Shown here: positions 35,722 through 44,087 of the stretch, piece by piece
How the letters are laid out: each line of letters starts with the position of its first letter
How positions within the stretch are numbered: the stretch's first letter is position 1
Assembly: GCA_017634975.1 (NCBI GenBank)
Contig: JAGBMJ010000068.1
Location: forward strand, 1 to 64,000
DNA from: Lachnospiraceae bacterium
GTDB lineage: Bacteria > Bacillota > Clostridia > Lachnospirales > Lachnospiraceae
Length of the DNA stretch: 64,000 bases
Direction: 5' to 3'
Notes under the pieces: generated by a model
What the model was told of the DNA's origin: nothing
The model's input: the letters and a program-made list of their open reading frames with translations, nothing else
Database searches by the model: none
Translations under genes and position numbers: made by a program

Positions 35722-36369
35722 ATGCAAAAGAAAAGGATCGTATGTTTCGGAGATTCTCTGACATGGGGGTATGACCCGGATCATCGTGTACGTTTTGAAG
35801 ATGGAGATCGCTGGACGCAGGTATTGCAGATTGAGATGGGGGATGATTATGCCGTGATCGAGGAAGGGCAGAACGGCCGTACCATTGCTACGGATGACCC
35901 GGCGGAAGGGGAGAAGAACGGGCTGACATATATCGGGCCTTGTATGGAGTCACAGTCGCCTTTTACACTGTTGATCATCATGCTGGGCTGCAATGACTGC
36001 AAGCGGAAGTTTGCGTACTCCGCCATGGATATCGCCGGGGAGATGCAGATCATGCTGGAAAAGGTGCAGGCCTATAACCGTTTTCGCTGCAAAGATGCGT
36101 TTAAAGTACTGCTGGTGGCACCGCCGGTAGTGGCAGAGTCCATCAAAGATTCCTGGCTGGGTGACAGCTTTGGTTATGAGAATGCAAGAAAGGTATCTCT
36201 AGAGCTGGCAGGCTGGTATCAGCAGCTGGCTGAAATGTATGGCTGTGCGTATCTGGATGCAGCGCAGTATGTACAGGTAAGCGATACCGACGGGGTTCAT
36301 CTGGATGCAGAAAACCAGCGAAAACTGGGGCAGGTGATCGCAGAGACAGTCAAAAAGATTGTCGGATAA
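35722..36369 (+). CDS. SGNH/GDSL-family hydrolase
   Basis: A 215-residue esterase-fold protein. Block I GDSLTWGYDP carries the nucleophile Ser, block II Gly/Asn lie in EEGQNGRT and LGCNDCK, and block V is DTDGVHLDAEN (catalytic Asp and His). There is no signal peptide, so it is cytosolic; it resembles arylesterase or acyl-CoA thioesterase-like members. GAAGGA precedes the ATG. The substrate is unknown. The 115 bases before it are non-coding with no clear promoter. Confidence 0.85.
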   Translation: MQKKRIVCFGDSLTWGYDPDHRVRFEDGDRWTQVLQIEMGDDYAVIEEGQNGRTIATDDPAEGEKNGLTYIGPCMESQSPFTLLIIMLGCNDCKRKFAYSAMDIAGEMQIMLEKVQAYNRFRCKDAFKVLLVAPPVVAESIKDSWLGDSFGYENARKVSLELAGWYQQLAEMYGCAYLDAAQYVQVSDTDGVHLDAENQRKLGQVIAETVKKIVG

Positions 36370-36395
36370 GGCTGTGAGCAGCAGGGAGAAAATAA

Positions 36396-36941
36396 ATGAA
36401 TTGCGAAAAGTGTATGGAACCGGCCTGGCTTTATGAAAGCTGGTATCTGAAGGATCCGAAGGATCATTACATCCTGCATAAAAGATTGTACAAAAAACTC
36501 ACCCGTATGTCCGGTGTATTACTGGCGGTATGCCTTCTTTTGATGGCTGTATTTGGGACGAAACTGAATACAATGCGTCCGGGTGTAAAAAAAGTACCTG
36601 TATATGTTGCAATGATCGATTCCGCAGGCAGCGATAATAAAGTATATGTTATTTACAATGATAAGAGAGATGAAGTGCTGGATGTTCCCGATTCGGAGAT
36701 TTACAGATATGAAGGCTACCAAAAGACGGGAAGACCGATCGAGGTTTATCTCGGGGATGACGGGAAACTCTATTCCTATGCGAATGGTTTTAAGAACCGT
36801 TCGGCGATCGGGAAACTGTACTTTGCCTCTCTGTATGCGACTCTGGCATTGATCTTTTGTACCGCTATACTGGCCGGTTTCGTTATTGAAGCAAACAGGC
36901 ATGAAAGAGGTATTTATCCAAAGAATTACAGGAGAAGGTAG
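36396..36941 (+). CDS. Hypothetical two-helix membrane protein
   Basis: A 181-residue protein not recognised. A short Cys/His-containing head (NCEKCMEP) precedes helix 1 (about 39-57), then about 85 polar residues with a beta-rich look, and helix 2 (about 143-168), ending in a basic tail. The topology (N and C inside, loop outside) recalls DUF3592-like proteins, as does the protein at 57530. It follows the SGNH gene by 26 bases with GCAGGGAG as ribosome site. Confidence 0.6.
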   Translation: MNCEKCMEPAWLYESWYLKDPKDHYILHKRLYKKLTRMSGVLLAVCLLLMAVFGTKLNTMRPGVKKVPVYVAMIDSAGSDNKVYVIYNDKRDEVLDVPDSEIYRYEGYQKTGRPIEVYLGDDGKLYSYANGFKNRSAIGKLYFASLYATLALIFCTAILAGFVIEANRHERGIYPKNYRRR

Positions 36942-36964
36942 GAACGGGAGGAATATATTTGTAA

Positions 36965-37745
36965 ATGAGGATATTGAATCTGATCGAAAACACGGAGGGC
37001 AGAGTGGGATGTGCATTTGCACATGGTCTGTCGTTTTATGTTGAAACAGAGAAGCATAAACTGCTGGTTGATCTGGGACCATCCGATCAAACATTTAAGA
37101 ATGCTGAAAAGCTGGGGATTGATCTTACACAGGTGGATAGCGTAATCTTAAGTCATGGGCATTACGATCATTCGGGCGGCATCATGACGTTTTCTAATAT
37201 CAATCCGACGGCGGTTATATATGCAGGAATTGGCCGGCGAAGATTATTATGCGAATGACGGAACAGATGCAGGCGATAAACGATACAGATACATCGGAAT
37301 AGATAAAGATATCCTGAGCCTGCCACAGATCAGGAGGGTTCAGGGCGATCACAGCATAGATGATGAACTTGAATTGTTTATGATCACGGAAAGATCACAT
37401 AAGATACCTTTTACCAACAAACGGCTTCTCATCCGGGAAAACGGAGAATATATCCGGGATGAGTTCAGACATGAACATTATCTCGTGATCCATGAGGGAG
37501 ATAAAAGGATCCTGATGTCCGGATGCGCTCATAATGGGATCCTGAGCATTCTCGATGCGTATTATAAAAAGTATGTATCCTATCCGGATGTGGTGATCAG
37601 CGGTTTTCATTTGATGAAGAAAACGGAGTATACGGAGGAAGAGCTGCGTGAGGTGACGGATATCGGCAACGAACTGAAGAATTGTATTGTTCACCAATGT
37701 GTGGGGAAGCGTGAGGGTTCCGCAAACGGAACCCTTTTTTCATAA
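36965..37745 (+). pseudogene. Frameshifted and truncated metallo-beta-lactamase fold hydrolase
   Basis: Two frames together read as one MBL-fold protein. Frame 1 (36965-37222) begins MRILNLIENTEG and has the metal motif SHGHYDHSGG. Frame 2 continues from 37221 (MQELAGEDYYAND) to IHEGDKRILMSGCAHNG and VISGFHLM. Restoring one TA unit in the TATATA run at 37216-37221 joins them. The expected C-terminal TGHCTG-like motif and the last 30 or so residues are missing; the reading instead runs through a terminator. The family includes the methylaminobenzene-phosphate synthase-like hydrolases. A sequencing error could explain the frame, but not the 3' loss. Confidence 0.75.
37715..37740 (+). terminator. 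Intrinsic terminator overlapping the broken MBL frame
   Basis: GGGTTCCG (37715-37722) pairs with CGGAACCC (37727-37734) across CAAA, followed by TTTTTT. The open frame of the MBL remnant passes through it, which supports loss of the true 3' end. Confidence 0.88.
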
Positions 37746-37846
37746 CAAGATTTGATACCTGCGATATCAAATAATAATGAGAATCCGAAGGGCAGGCATT
37801 CTATTATATGAAAGTGGATTAAAAATATGATTTAGGGAGTTTTCAG

Positions 37847-38521
37847 ATGCGAGATAATATCAGAAAGCGAATAGGAATGTCTCTTTTTGGAGTGATCATC
37901 TGCGCGGTCAGTGTAGGCATTTTTAAGATTGCAGCATTGGGAGTTGATCCGTTCCAGTCATTTATGGCAGGATTGGATGCGATGATCCCGATTGACTTTG
38001 GGACATTGTATGTGATCACCAATGCAGTGATGCTTATCTTTGCGCTTGTATTTGATAAGCATTATATCGGAATAGCAACATTCATTAACCTGTTTTTGCT
38101 GGGGTATATTACACAGTTTACCTATGATTTATTACAGAAGGTCATTGTTGCTCCGTCAATAATGATCAGGATACTATGTCTGATCGTAGGAGTCGTGATC
38201 ATATGCTTTGGCTCAGCCTTTTATATGACGGCAGATCTTGGGGTGTCTACCTATGATGCAGTCGCGCTTATCATCTGCAATACATGGAAGAAGGGAAAGT
38301 TTCAATACGTCAGGATCATTACAGATATTGTATGTGTTATTCTGGGTGTGGCTTTATTCCTTCTGGCCGGCGGTGGATTGGCACAGATACCGACGATCGC
38401 AGGGATCGGAACGATCATAACCGCATTTTTTATGGGCCCGCTGATCGAGTTCTTTAATGTGCATGTTGCAAGACCAGTTTTGAAAAGGAAAACATTACCG
38501 TATAAAGGAGGAGAGTCATGA
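37847..38521 (+). CDS. YczE/YyaS/YitT-family membrane protein
   Basis: A 224-residue integral membrane protein with about five or six hydrophobic helices and the family features GVIICAVSVGIFKIAALGVDPF-type N-terminus and MTADLGVSTYDAVALI. These proteins are widespread in Firmicutes; their transport role is unproven. TTAGGGAG lies just before the ATG. The stop overlaps the next gene (ATGA), which suggests co-function with the GlcG-like protein. Confidence 0.85.
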   Translation: MRDNIRKRIGMSLFGVIICAVSVGIFKIAALGVDPFQSFMAGLDAMIPIDFGTLYVITNAVMLIFALVFDKHYIGIATFINLFLLGYITQFTYDLLQKVIVAPSIMIRILCLIVGVVIICFGSAFYMTADLGVSTYDAVALIICNTWKKGKFQYVRIITDIVCVILGVALFLLAGGGLAQIPTIAGIGTIITAFFMGPLIEFFNVHVARPVLKRKTLPYKGGES

Positions 38522-38934
38522 GTAACGATGAATTAAGAGAACATCTGGTTAAGGCATTGGAAGAAATGAAGAAAAAAGCTCTGGATATGAAAATCCAGGG
38601 AGTAGGGGTTGCGGCGATATTGAATAAGGATGAGAGCGTGGACTGGATCGGCGAGATGAAGGTGGTTGAGACAGCGTTTAACTTTAAGGAAGGCTGGAAT
38701 CTGATTGCTATTGCCTGGTCTAAGTGTGGAGAGGCGATGGCAACCGGGGCTGACAGCGGAGATCCGGAGCACGAAAAGATCCTGGGCGAGTGCGGGTTCG
38801 TGGGCGGAGCCTATGAAGAGTATGAAGGATATAAGATGGCGTTTGCTTTCAGCGGGGCGCTTTCGGAGAAAGACCTGGAAGTGGCGAAACACGGAATTGC
38901 ATTTATGAAGAACGATCCTTCTTGGATCGGTTGA
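38518..38934 (+). CDS. GlcG/HbpS-like small protein
   Basis: A 138-residue soluble protein. The KALDMKIQGVGVAAILN opening and the AFSGALSEKDLEVAKHGI closing segment resemble the GlcG/HbpS family (heme- or corrinoid-associated in some members). It overlaps the membrane protein gene by 4 bases with GGAGG as ribosome site. No signal peptide. The family call is by resemblance only. Confidence 0.6.
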   Translation: MSNDELREHLVKALEEMKKKALDMKIQGVGVAAILNKDESVDWIGEMKVVETAFNFKEGWNLIAIAWSKCGEAMATGADSGDPEHEKILGECGFVGGAYEEYEGYKMAFAFSGALSEKDLEVAKHGIAFMKNDPSWIG

Positions 38935-38935
38935 A

Positions 38936-39061
38936 GCAGGGCTTGGCGGATGCTTTCTTGGGAATATCAGGAAGGAGCAGATCGCGAAACTCATTTCATT
39001 ACCGGAGGGGATGAAGGTCGATTATGTGATCGCGCTGGGAAAACCGAAGGAAACGGTTGGG
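38936..39061 (+). pseudogene. Nitroreductase 3' remnant
   Basis: Directly after the GlcG-like stop, an open stretch reads AGLGGCFLGNIRKEQIAKLI and then LPEGMKV, YVIALGKPKE. This is the characteristic C-terminal region of the nitroreductase family (GLG-C-x-G ... ALGKP). There is no start codon and nothing of the N-terminal FMN-binding half nearby, so it is a relic. It ends in a terminator hairpin. Confidence 0.7.
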
Positions 39062-39081
39062 GTTATCACTCAGCCGTTTTT
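39054..39081 (+). terminator. Intrinsic terminator after the nitroreductase remnant
   Basis: CGGTTG (39054-39059) pairs with CAGCCG (39071-39076), followed by TTTTTATTT. Its arms resemble those of the terminator at 41081. Confidence 0.65.
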
Positions 39082-39102
39082 ATTTGTTTATGATTATATC
39101 TG

Positions 39103-39131
39103 TTGACAGGGCAGATTATCGGGAGTACAAT
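39103..39131 (+). promoter_or_regulatory. Strong sigma-A promoter of the toxin-antitoxin operon
   Basis: TTGACA (39103-39108), 17-base spacer, TACAAT (39126-39131). This is the best promoter match in the window. Start of transcription is expected near 39138, inside the adjoining inverted repeat. Confidence 0.8.
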
Positions 39132-39135
39132 CAAA

Positions 39136-39149
39136 GTATCAAATGATAC
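39136..39149 (+). promoter_or_regulatory. Operator-like inverted repeat at the toxin-antitoxin start site
   Basis: GTATCA-AA-TGATAC is a perfect 6-base-arm dyad that covers the predicted transcription start. The antitoxin encoded downstream has a helix-turn-helix, so autorepression at this site is likely. The dyad is seen; the binding is inferred. Confidence 0.6.
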
Positions 39150-39163
39150 ATTATGGTGGTTGC

Positions 39164-39601
39164 ATGGAAGAAAGAAAAATACGTATAGAAACGGAATTAG
39201 AGGTAAGATCATATATTCAGAATTTACGATATGCATTGAAAAATGGGGCAAAACTGAATTTTCAGATTCGCAGAAGAATTGATGACAATAGGGATGAAAA
39301 GTATACAAATCAATATACAGTTAATAAGCTTTTTGCGGATGAAGATCCTGTAGTAGCTTTGAAAAGAGAATTGATGTCCCTTACTATAGAAGAGTATATG
39401 CAGACGGTAAAAGATCTTCGCTTTCCTGATCGCAGTGAGATGCGAGAGTTTGGAAAGATATACAATGGTAAAGAAGAAGTATATATAAAAATACGTGTAG
39501 AGCTTTTGGGAGAGTACGGAAATACTACAACATTTGTTATGTCGTTTCACTTTGCAGAGAGGCCGTTTACGCCGGATATGTTTCCATATCGAAAGCGATA
39601 G
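39164..39601 (+). CDS. MqsR/RelE-like toxin candidate
   Basis: A protein of 145 residues, small and basic. The C-terminal half resembles MqsR mRNA interferase: LTIEEYMQTV aligns with the L-S-E-x-D-F-Y segment, and EEVYIKIRVEL then FVMSFHFAE aligns with the final strands (VYLKI...VSF). The N-terminal 50 residues are an extension not in E. coli MqsR. An ATG at 39143 is only about 5 bases from the predicted start site; ATG 39164 has GGTGG upstream, so it is chosen. It lies 13 bases before the antitoxin gene. Base composition is AT-rich compared with the core. Toxin activity is inferred from resemblance and linkage. Confidence 0.62.
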   Translation: MEERKIRIETELEVRSYIQNLRYALKNGAKLNFQIRRRIDDNRDEKYTNQYTVNKLFADEDPVVALKRELMSLTIEEYMQTVKDLRFPDRSEMREFGKIYNGKEEVYIKIRVELLGEYGNTTTFVMSFHFAERPFTPDMFPYRKR

Positions 39602-39614
39602 GAGGTAATACACC

Positions 39615-40643
39615 ATGAATATGGATATTATGGGAAGAAAAATAAAAAAATGCATCTGCTGTATGGAAGAACACGAAGTACAAATTGTACAGGTTAAAGA
39701 AAAAGCAACATTAAAAGGAAGTAAAGTGACCTATGATGCATTGTATATGTACTGCGATAAAGCGGATGAATTATATACAGACGAGGTACAGATGCGGGAG
39801 AATGATATTAGGCTGAAGGAGGCGTATCGTAGAGCAGAAGGACTATTGACAGCGCAGGAAATCCGGGCTATTCGAGAAAAGTATGGTATTACACAGGGGG
39901 ATTTATGTGCGCTGTTGGGGTGGGGAGCAAAAACAATTACGCGATATGAAAGTCATCAGGTACAGGATCGTGCGCATGATACAATCTTGCGGAAGATCGA
40001 TCAGGATCCGGAATGGTTTTTAGAATTACTTTCCGAGTATAAGAAAGACATATCTGATGGGACGTATAGAAGGTGCTTGAAATACGCTGCATTGCTATAT
40101 GAAGCGGACAAGGATGTTTATATACGAAAAGCAATAGAAGCAAGTTATGCACGTTTTCGTGAGAAAGAGCAGTTGAATGGGAATACGAGCCTGTCTTTGG
40201 ACAAAGTGGTTGATGTAATTCGGTATTTTGCTTCATCTTCCCAAGTTGCTAATCTATATAAAGTGAAACTGATGAAATTAATGTGGTATGCGGATGCCTT
40301 GTCCTATAAAAAACGCGGAAAGGCGATTACCGGTTTAGTCTATCAGTCGCTTCCGATGGGGGCGGTTCCGGTAGAACATAATGCCATAATCGTGTTAAAA
40401 AATGTTCCTTGTGAGGAAGTGGATATGGGGGAGTTCAATGCATATCATTTTAAGCTAAACGGAGAATATATATTTCCTTATTTACAGGATGATGAGAAAG
40501 AGATTTTGGATATAGTGATAAAAAGGTTTGGCAAGATGACAAAAAACGAAATTGTGTCATTTATGCACGAGGAGAAGGCGTATAAAGAAACTGCATCCGG
40601 AGATGTCATACCATTTATATATGCAGAGCATCTGCAGATATGA
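39615..40643 (+). CDS. Composite antitoxin: YgiT zinc finger, HTH and SocA/Panacea domain
   Basis: A 342-residue regulator. The N-terminal zinc finger has CICC at residues 13-16 and a second site at YCDKADELY, as in MqsA/YgiT. The HTH (about 78-122) has LTAQEIRAIREKYGITQGDL and TRYESHQVQ. The C-terminal domain (about 196-340) matches the DUF4065/SocA 'Panacea' type: VVDVIRYFAS, KLMKLMWYADALSYKKRG, and the YQSLPMGAVP segment. AGGAGGT precedes the ATG by 8 bases. The zinc-finger and HTH part probably neutralises the toxin and represses the operon; the Panacea domain is known as a broad antitoxin or proteolysis-adaptor-like module. The domain fusion is seen; the role is inferred. Confidence 0.82.
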   Translation: MNMDIMGRKIKKCICCMEEHEVQIVQVKEKATLKGSKVTYDALYMYCDKADELYTDEVQMRENDIRLKEAYRRAEGLLTAQEIRAIREKYGITQGDLCALLGWGAKTITRYESHQVQDRAHDTILRKIDQDPEWFLELLSEYKKDISDGTYRRCLKYAALLYEADKDVYIRKAIEASYARFREKEQLNGNTSLSLDKVVDVIRYFASSSQVANLYKVKLMKLMWYADALSYKKRGKAITGLVYQSLPMGAVPVEHNAIIVLKNVPCEEVDMGEFNAYHFKLNGEYIFPYLQDDEKEILDIVIKRFGKMTKNEIVSFMHEEKAYKETASGDVIPFIYAEHLQI

Positions 40644-40654
40644 TGAATATTTTT

Positions 40655-40769
40655 GGCAACTGCAGGTTGCAAATATTCCACGTTCAGGTGGTGGTGTTCG
40701 CAGGATACTGAGAATATACTGTATCAAGGATTGTAAAACAGCAAACAGTTTATTTTCAGGGAGGTAAAC
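40655..40769 (+). repeat. Promoter/leader repeat, copy 1
   Basis: The first 71 bases match those starting at 57238 at 54 positions by my hand alignment. Both copies keep two dyads (GCAAC/GTTGC and CCAC/GTGG), a TATACT box and, further on, CAGGGAGG. Loop bases differ while stems are kept. Here it stands in front of a broken lipoprotein gene. Probable shared promoter or structured leader; regulator unknown. Confidence 0.65.
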
Positions 40770-40777
40770 TTAAGATT

Positions 40778-41023
40778 ATGAAAAAAGATATTTTGCGCTT
40801 ATGGCGGCGTCCATCTTAACCATTGGTGCTTTGGGCGGCTGCGCTGCAAAAGATGATCCGAAGAAAGATGGTAATATGAAGGATGCCGAGGCGGCATATG
40901 CGGCAGAGCCGCCGACGGAAAAAACGCTGGCTGCGGCATCAGAAGACCGATAAAATGGGCTATTATATTCTTTGCAACAAAACAGATCTGGATGAATTCT
41001 GGAACAGACCGTTCGAGTGGTAA
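40778..41023 (+). pseudogene. Broken lipoprotein gene
   Basis: After GGGAGG an ATG opens MKKDIL, then a one-base shift is needed to continue as ALMAASILTIGALGGCAAKD, a lipoprotein signal with lipobox LGGC. The second frame stops at EDR; a further shift continues as KTDKMGYYILCNKTDLDEFW to a TAA at 41021-41023. Two shifts in 240 bases indicate decay. The protein family is not recognised. Confidence 0.65.
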
Positions 41024-41080
41024 AGGGCACTTTTAAGCGCAATGGATTGGAATGTCCGTGAGCTCGTTCTATAAGATAAA

Positions 41081-41121
41081 CGGTTGAGTGTATACGTTGA
41101 GTGTATACTCAGCCGTTTTTT
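41081..41121 (+). terminator. Intrinsic terminator with 15-base arms
   Basis: 41081-41095 pairs with 41101-41115 across GTTGA, with three G-T pairs, followed by TTTTTT. The bases between 41024 and 41080 show no gene. Confidence 0.8.
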
Positions 41122-41163
41122 GGCAAATTATTTATGATTGTGGTAGAATAGAATAACACAATT

Positions 41164-41514
41164 TTGTCGGGCAGAGAATGGCAGCCAACGGTTGCGAAAG
41201 TTCCACATGCAGTAGACAGCCTTCACCATAAAAAATCCGGGAATAACCGTATCTTGATCTTTCATCCAATCATATTGATCTTTGTGGTATTAGGGCTCGT
41301 TATGGGCGGAGTATGTGTTTTTTTGCTCCGGTTTCTTCATTCGCGATACAAAACAGACAGCAGCGCTTTTTATCTGCCGGACGCAGATAAGGTGTATCAG
41401 GAAACCACTTGTCCGCATTGTGGCGGGATCAGTGTATATGGTATGCACAATGCATGTCCGGACTGCGGAAATATCCTGCCGCCGACCGCGGGGCCGGTAT
41501 ATCTGAATTTATAG
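41164..41514 (+). CDS. Small membrane protein with C-terminal zinc ribbon
   Basis: A frame of about 116 residues with one strong helix (about 31-57, ILIFHPIILIFVVLGLVM) and a zinc ribbon (CPHCGG and CPDCGN). The start is uncertain: the best available is TTG at 41164 with no ribosome site, so the true start may differ or the gene may be degenerate. No family recognised. It precedes the MoxR operon by 159 bases. Confidence 0.5.
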   Translation: MSGREWQPTVAKVPHAVDSLHHKKSGNNRILIFHPIILIFVVLGLVMGGVCVFLLRFLHSRYKTDSSAFYLPDADKVYQETTCPHCGGISVYGMHNACPDCGNILPPTAGPVYLNL

Positions 41515-41673
41515 TACAGAGTAACAGTACCCGGCATCGTTATAAGGTTGGTTAAATGCAACCAGAAGTAGCATAAGTGGATTATCGGGGGGATAGATTT
41601 TTTCACAATTTCTGATAGAATATTTACTTGATATTAACATAGTATACTTTTATTGCGCAGGAGGCAATTGATT

Positions 41674-42675
41674 ATGCAGAATGTTATTAACATCAAACCG
41701 GAAGATATGAGCTGGTCTCAGCAGGCTTTGGGAAATCTGGATGCTTTCTTTTCGGCAAGAGTGATCGGACAGAAGAATCTGGAAAGAGCACTTGTGGCAG
41801 CACTGCTGGGAGACGGACATGTCCTCATTGAATCGGTACCGGGACTTGCCAAAACGACAGCGGCAAGAGCGGTGGCGGATGCTGTAAACGGACAGTTTTC
41901 CAGAATTCAGTGTACGCCGGATCTTCTTCCGAGTGATATTATGGGTACGCAGATCTACCGGCAGGACAGCGGCAGCTTCGAGACCGTGCTGGGGCCCGTA
42001 TTTGCCAACTTCGTTCTGTTGGATGAGATCAACCGCTCCAGTGCAAAGACACAGAGTGCCATGCTTGAAGCAATGGCTGAGAGACAGGTGACCATTGGCG
42101 GAACCTCCTATCCGATGCCGGAGGATGTCTTTATCGTGATCGCTACCCAGAACCCGATCGAGCAGGAAGGCACCTACCCCTTATCGGAAGCGCAATCGGA
42201 TCGATTTATGATAAAGGAAACACTGTTCTATCCGGCAGCAGGCGAGGATCTTCAGATCCTGAATCTTTTTGAGAACCGGAGCAGGATGAGGAAGCAGCAG
42301 TTTTCTCCGGTTCTTGATATAAAGGATGTGGCAAGACTACAGCGCATCACCGAGGATGTATATTGCGATGATTCGGTAAAACAGTATATCTCATCGATCG
42401 TTACGGCGACAAGAAATGCCGACAATGTACTGCCGAATGAGCTGAAAGGATATGTCAGACTCGGCGCCAGCCCCAGAGCGATGATCGCTTTCCTCAAGAT
42501 GGGGAAGGCCGGAGCGCTGATGCAGGGCAGAGCCTATGTAACGCCGGATGATATCAAGAATGCGGCGTTTGGCGTGCTCCGTCACCGCATCGCTCTGCGA
42601 TATACGGCTGCGGCAGACGGAGTTACCACCGATATCATCATCAATCATCTGTTGAATGCGATCCCGACTCCCTGA
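41674..42675 (+). CDS. MoxR-family AAA+ ATPase
   Basis: A 333-residue AAA+ protein. Walker A is ESVPGLAKTTAARA, Walker B is FVLLDEINRSSAKTQSAMLEAMAERQVT, and sensor 1 is VIATQNPIEQEGTYPLSEAQSDRFM. MoxR proteins work as chaperones that activate or insert cofactors in partner proteins, with vWA proteins as adaptors. AGGAGG at 41659-41664 fixes the ATG at 41674. It opens a six-gene unit (MoxR, DUF58, a DUF4381-like protein, two vWA proteins, TPR) resembling the Bat aerotolerance cluster. Confidence 0.93.
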   Translation: MQNVINIKPEDMSWSQQALGNLDAFFSARVIGQKNLERALVAALLGDGHVLIESVPGLAKTTAARAVADAVNGQFSRIQCTPDLLPSDIMGTQIYRQDSGSFETVLGPVFANFVLLDEINRSSAKTQSAMLEAMAERQVTIGGTSYPMPEDVFIVIATQNPIEQEGTYPLSEAQSDRFMIKETLFYPAAGEDLQILNLFENRSRMRKQQFSPVLDIKDVARLQRITEDVYCDDSVKQYISSIVTATRNADNVLPNELKGYVRLGASPRAMIAFLKMGKAGALMQGRAYVTPDDIKNAAFGVLRHRIALRYTAAADGVTTDIIINHLLNAIPTP

Positions 42676-42687
42676 TGAGGTAAAGCT

Positions 42688-43590
42688 ATGACACAGAGCA
42701 AAAAGAAAGCCTCGCGGATCCGGCCGGATTATGAATCGCTTAACGGTCTGAGCTCGAGGATTCGTTTTAAAAACTACAGCCGCTCCAATTCCGTTGCGGA
42801 CGGAGCATTCCCTTCGGTATTCCGTGGACAGAGCATGGAATTTGAAGACTTAAGGCCCTATGTTCCGGGAGACAATCTGCGCGATATGGACTGGAAGGCA
42901 TCTTCCAGATCCGGCATACCCATGGTCAGAAACTATGTGGCGGATAAGCGTAAGCAGATCATCTTTATGGCAGACACCGGCAAGACCATGCGCGGTATTA
43001 TGCCGGACGGAACGGACAAGAGAGAATGCGGTATCCTTACCATTGCTTCGGCAGCATACCTGGCAGGCAGGTGTGGTGCGGACTATTGTATACTTTCCGG
43101 CAAAGACTGGAGAAGCAGGATTGGGAGATTCGGGAACGGACCGGCATATCTTGAAGAGGGATTAGCATCGCTTCAGGAGGAAGTCTTTGGTAAGGAAGTC
43201 TATACTTTGGAAAGCCGCCTGGACGGTATACTTGACGCTCCGTTGAAAGGGGTGGCGATCTGTCTGGTGACGGATATGAAGGGATTGCTGGAGATCCCGG
43301 AGAGGATACTCAGAACAGCCGCGGCAGAGCGGGAGTTCTATGTGTTTGAGATCTCGGATGGAAGCCTTGATAAAAGAAATTATTATGATGTGCTGACGGA
43401 TCGGATGATCCCGGAGTTCATCAGCAGGAGCAAAGGGCTGGCCAGGGAGATATGGAAGAAACAAACAGAGTATCAGGAGCAGGTACGCAGCAAGCTTCGA
43501 AGATGCGGCGTATATTATGCTTTTCTTGAGCAGAAGAAGGAGATACCGGAGACGGTGACCGGTGTACTAAACGGGGAGATAGCGGACTGA
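42688..43590 (+). CDS. DUF58 domain protein (vWA-like, MoxR partner)
   Basis: A 300-residue soluble protein with the DUF58 signature: GQSMEFEDLRPYVPGDNLRDMDWKA-type box, split here as FEDLRPYVPGD and RDMDWKASSR. A vWA-like fold follows (IIFMADTGKTMRG). It normally pairs with MoxR. The stop overlaps the next ATG by one base. Confidence 0.9.
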   Translation: MTQSKKKASRIRPDYESLNGLSSRIRFKNYSRSNSVADGAFPSVFRGQSMEFEDLRPYVPGDNLRDMDWKASSRSGIPMVRNYVADKRKQIIFMADTGKTMRGIMPDGTDKRECGILTIASAAYLAGRCGADYCILSGKDWRSRIGRFGNGPAYLEEGLASLQEEVFGKEVYTLESRLDGILDAPLKGVAICLVTDMKGLLEIPERILRTAAAEREFYVFEISDGSLDKRNYYDVLTDRMIPEFISRSKGLAREIWKKQTEYQEQVRSKLRRCGVYYAFLEQKKEIPETVTGVLNGEIAD

Positions 43591-44087
43591 TGAAATATAC
43601 GGTTGAATTACAACCTGCTGCATGGGACAGGCTGTTCTGGTTTTTAATAACGCTTTTCATACTGGCGGCCGGGATCTTTTTCTTTTCCATCCTGATCGGC
43701 CTTATTCGTAAAGTGCATGCCATGCGAGTCGCAAGAATGAAGGAGCTTAAGAAGAAAGTGGGATTGAAGAAAGTGCCGGAATCGATCGACGTTTTAAGAC
43801 AAAAGGCCTTTGAAAAGCTTAAGTTTATCGAGAGCGAACAGATGCAGGGAAGGATGAAGCCGCGTGAAGCCTGCATCGGTATCAGTGCGGTTGTGAGGGA
43901 ATTCCTGTCAAAAGCAGGAGGCCTGAATGCCGACTGCCAGACGCTTTCCGAGATCCGGCGGTGGAACCGGCCGGAAGTTGCGGAATTTGTCGAAGAAATC
44001 TATAGTGCGGAGTTCTCGCCCTTATCCGTTAAGGAAACCGAGAAGTATTTTAAGGACGCAGGAAGGCTGGTGATGATATGGAGATAA
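43590..44087 (+). CDS. DUF4381-like single-helix protein of the MoxR operon
   Basis: A 165-residue protein. One membrane helix near 13-37 is followed by a basic linker and a helical cytoplasmic domain (CIGISAVVREFLSK, TLSEIRRWNRPEVAEFVEEIYSAEFSP). Position between DUF58 and vWA genes and this layout fit the DUF4381 proteins of Bat clusters. It overlaps the following gene by 10 bases. Confidence 0.7.
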   Translation: MKYTVELQPAAWDRLFWFLITLFILAAGIFFFSILIGLIRKVHAMRVARMKELKKKVGLKKVPESIDVLRQKAFEKLKFIESEQMQGRMKPREACIGISAVVREFLSKAGGLNADCQTLSEIRRWNRPEVAEFVEEIYSAEFSPLSVKETEKYFKDAGRLVMIWR

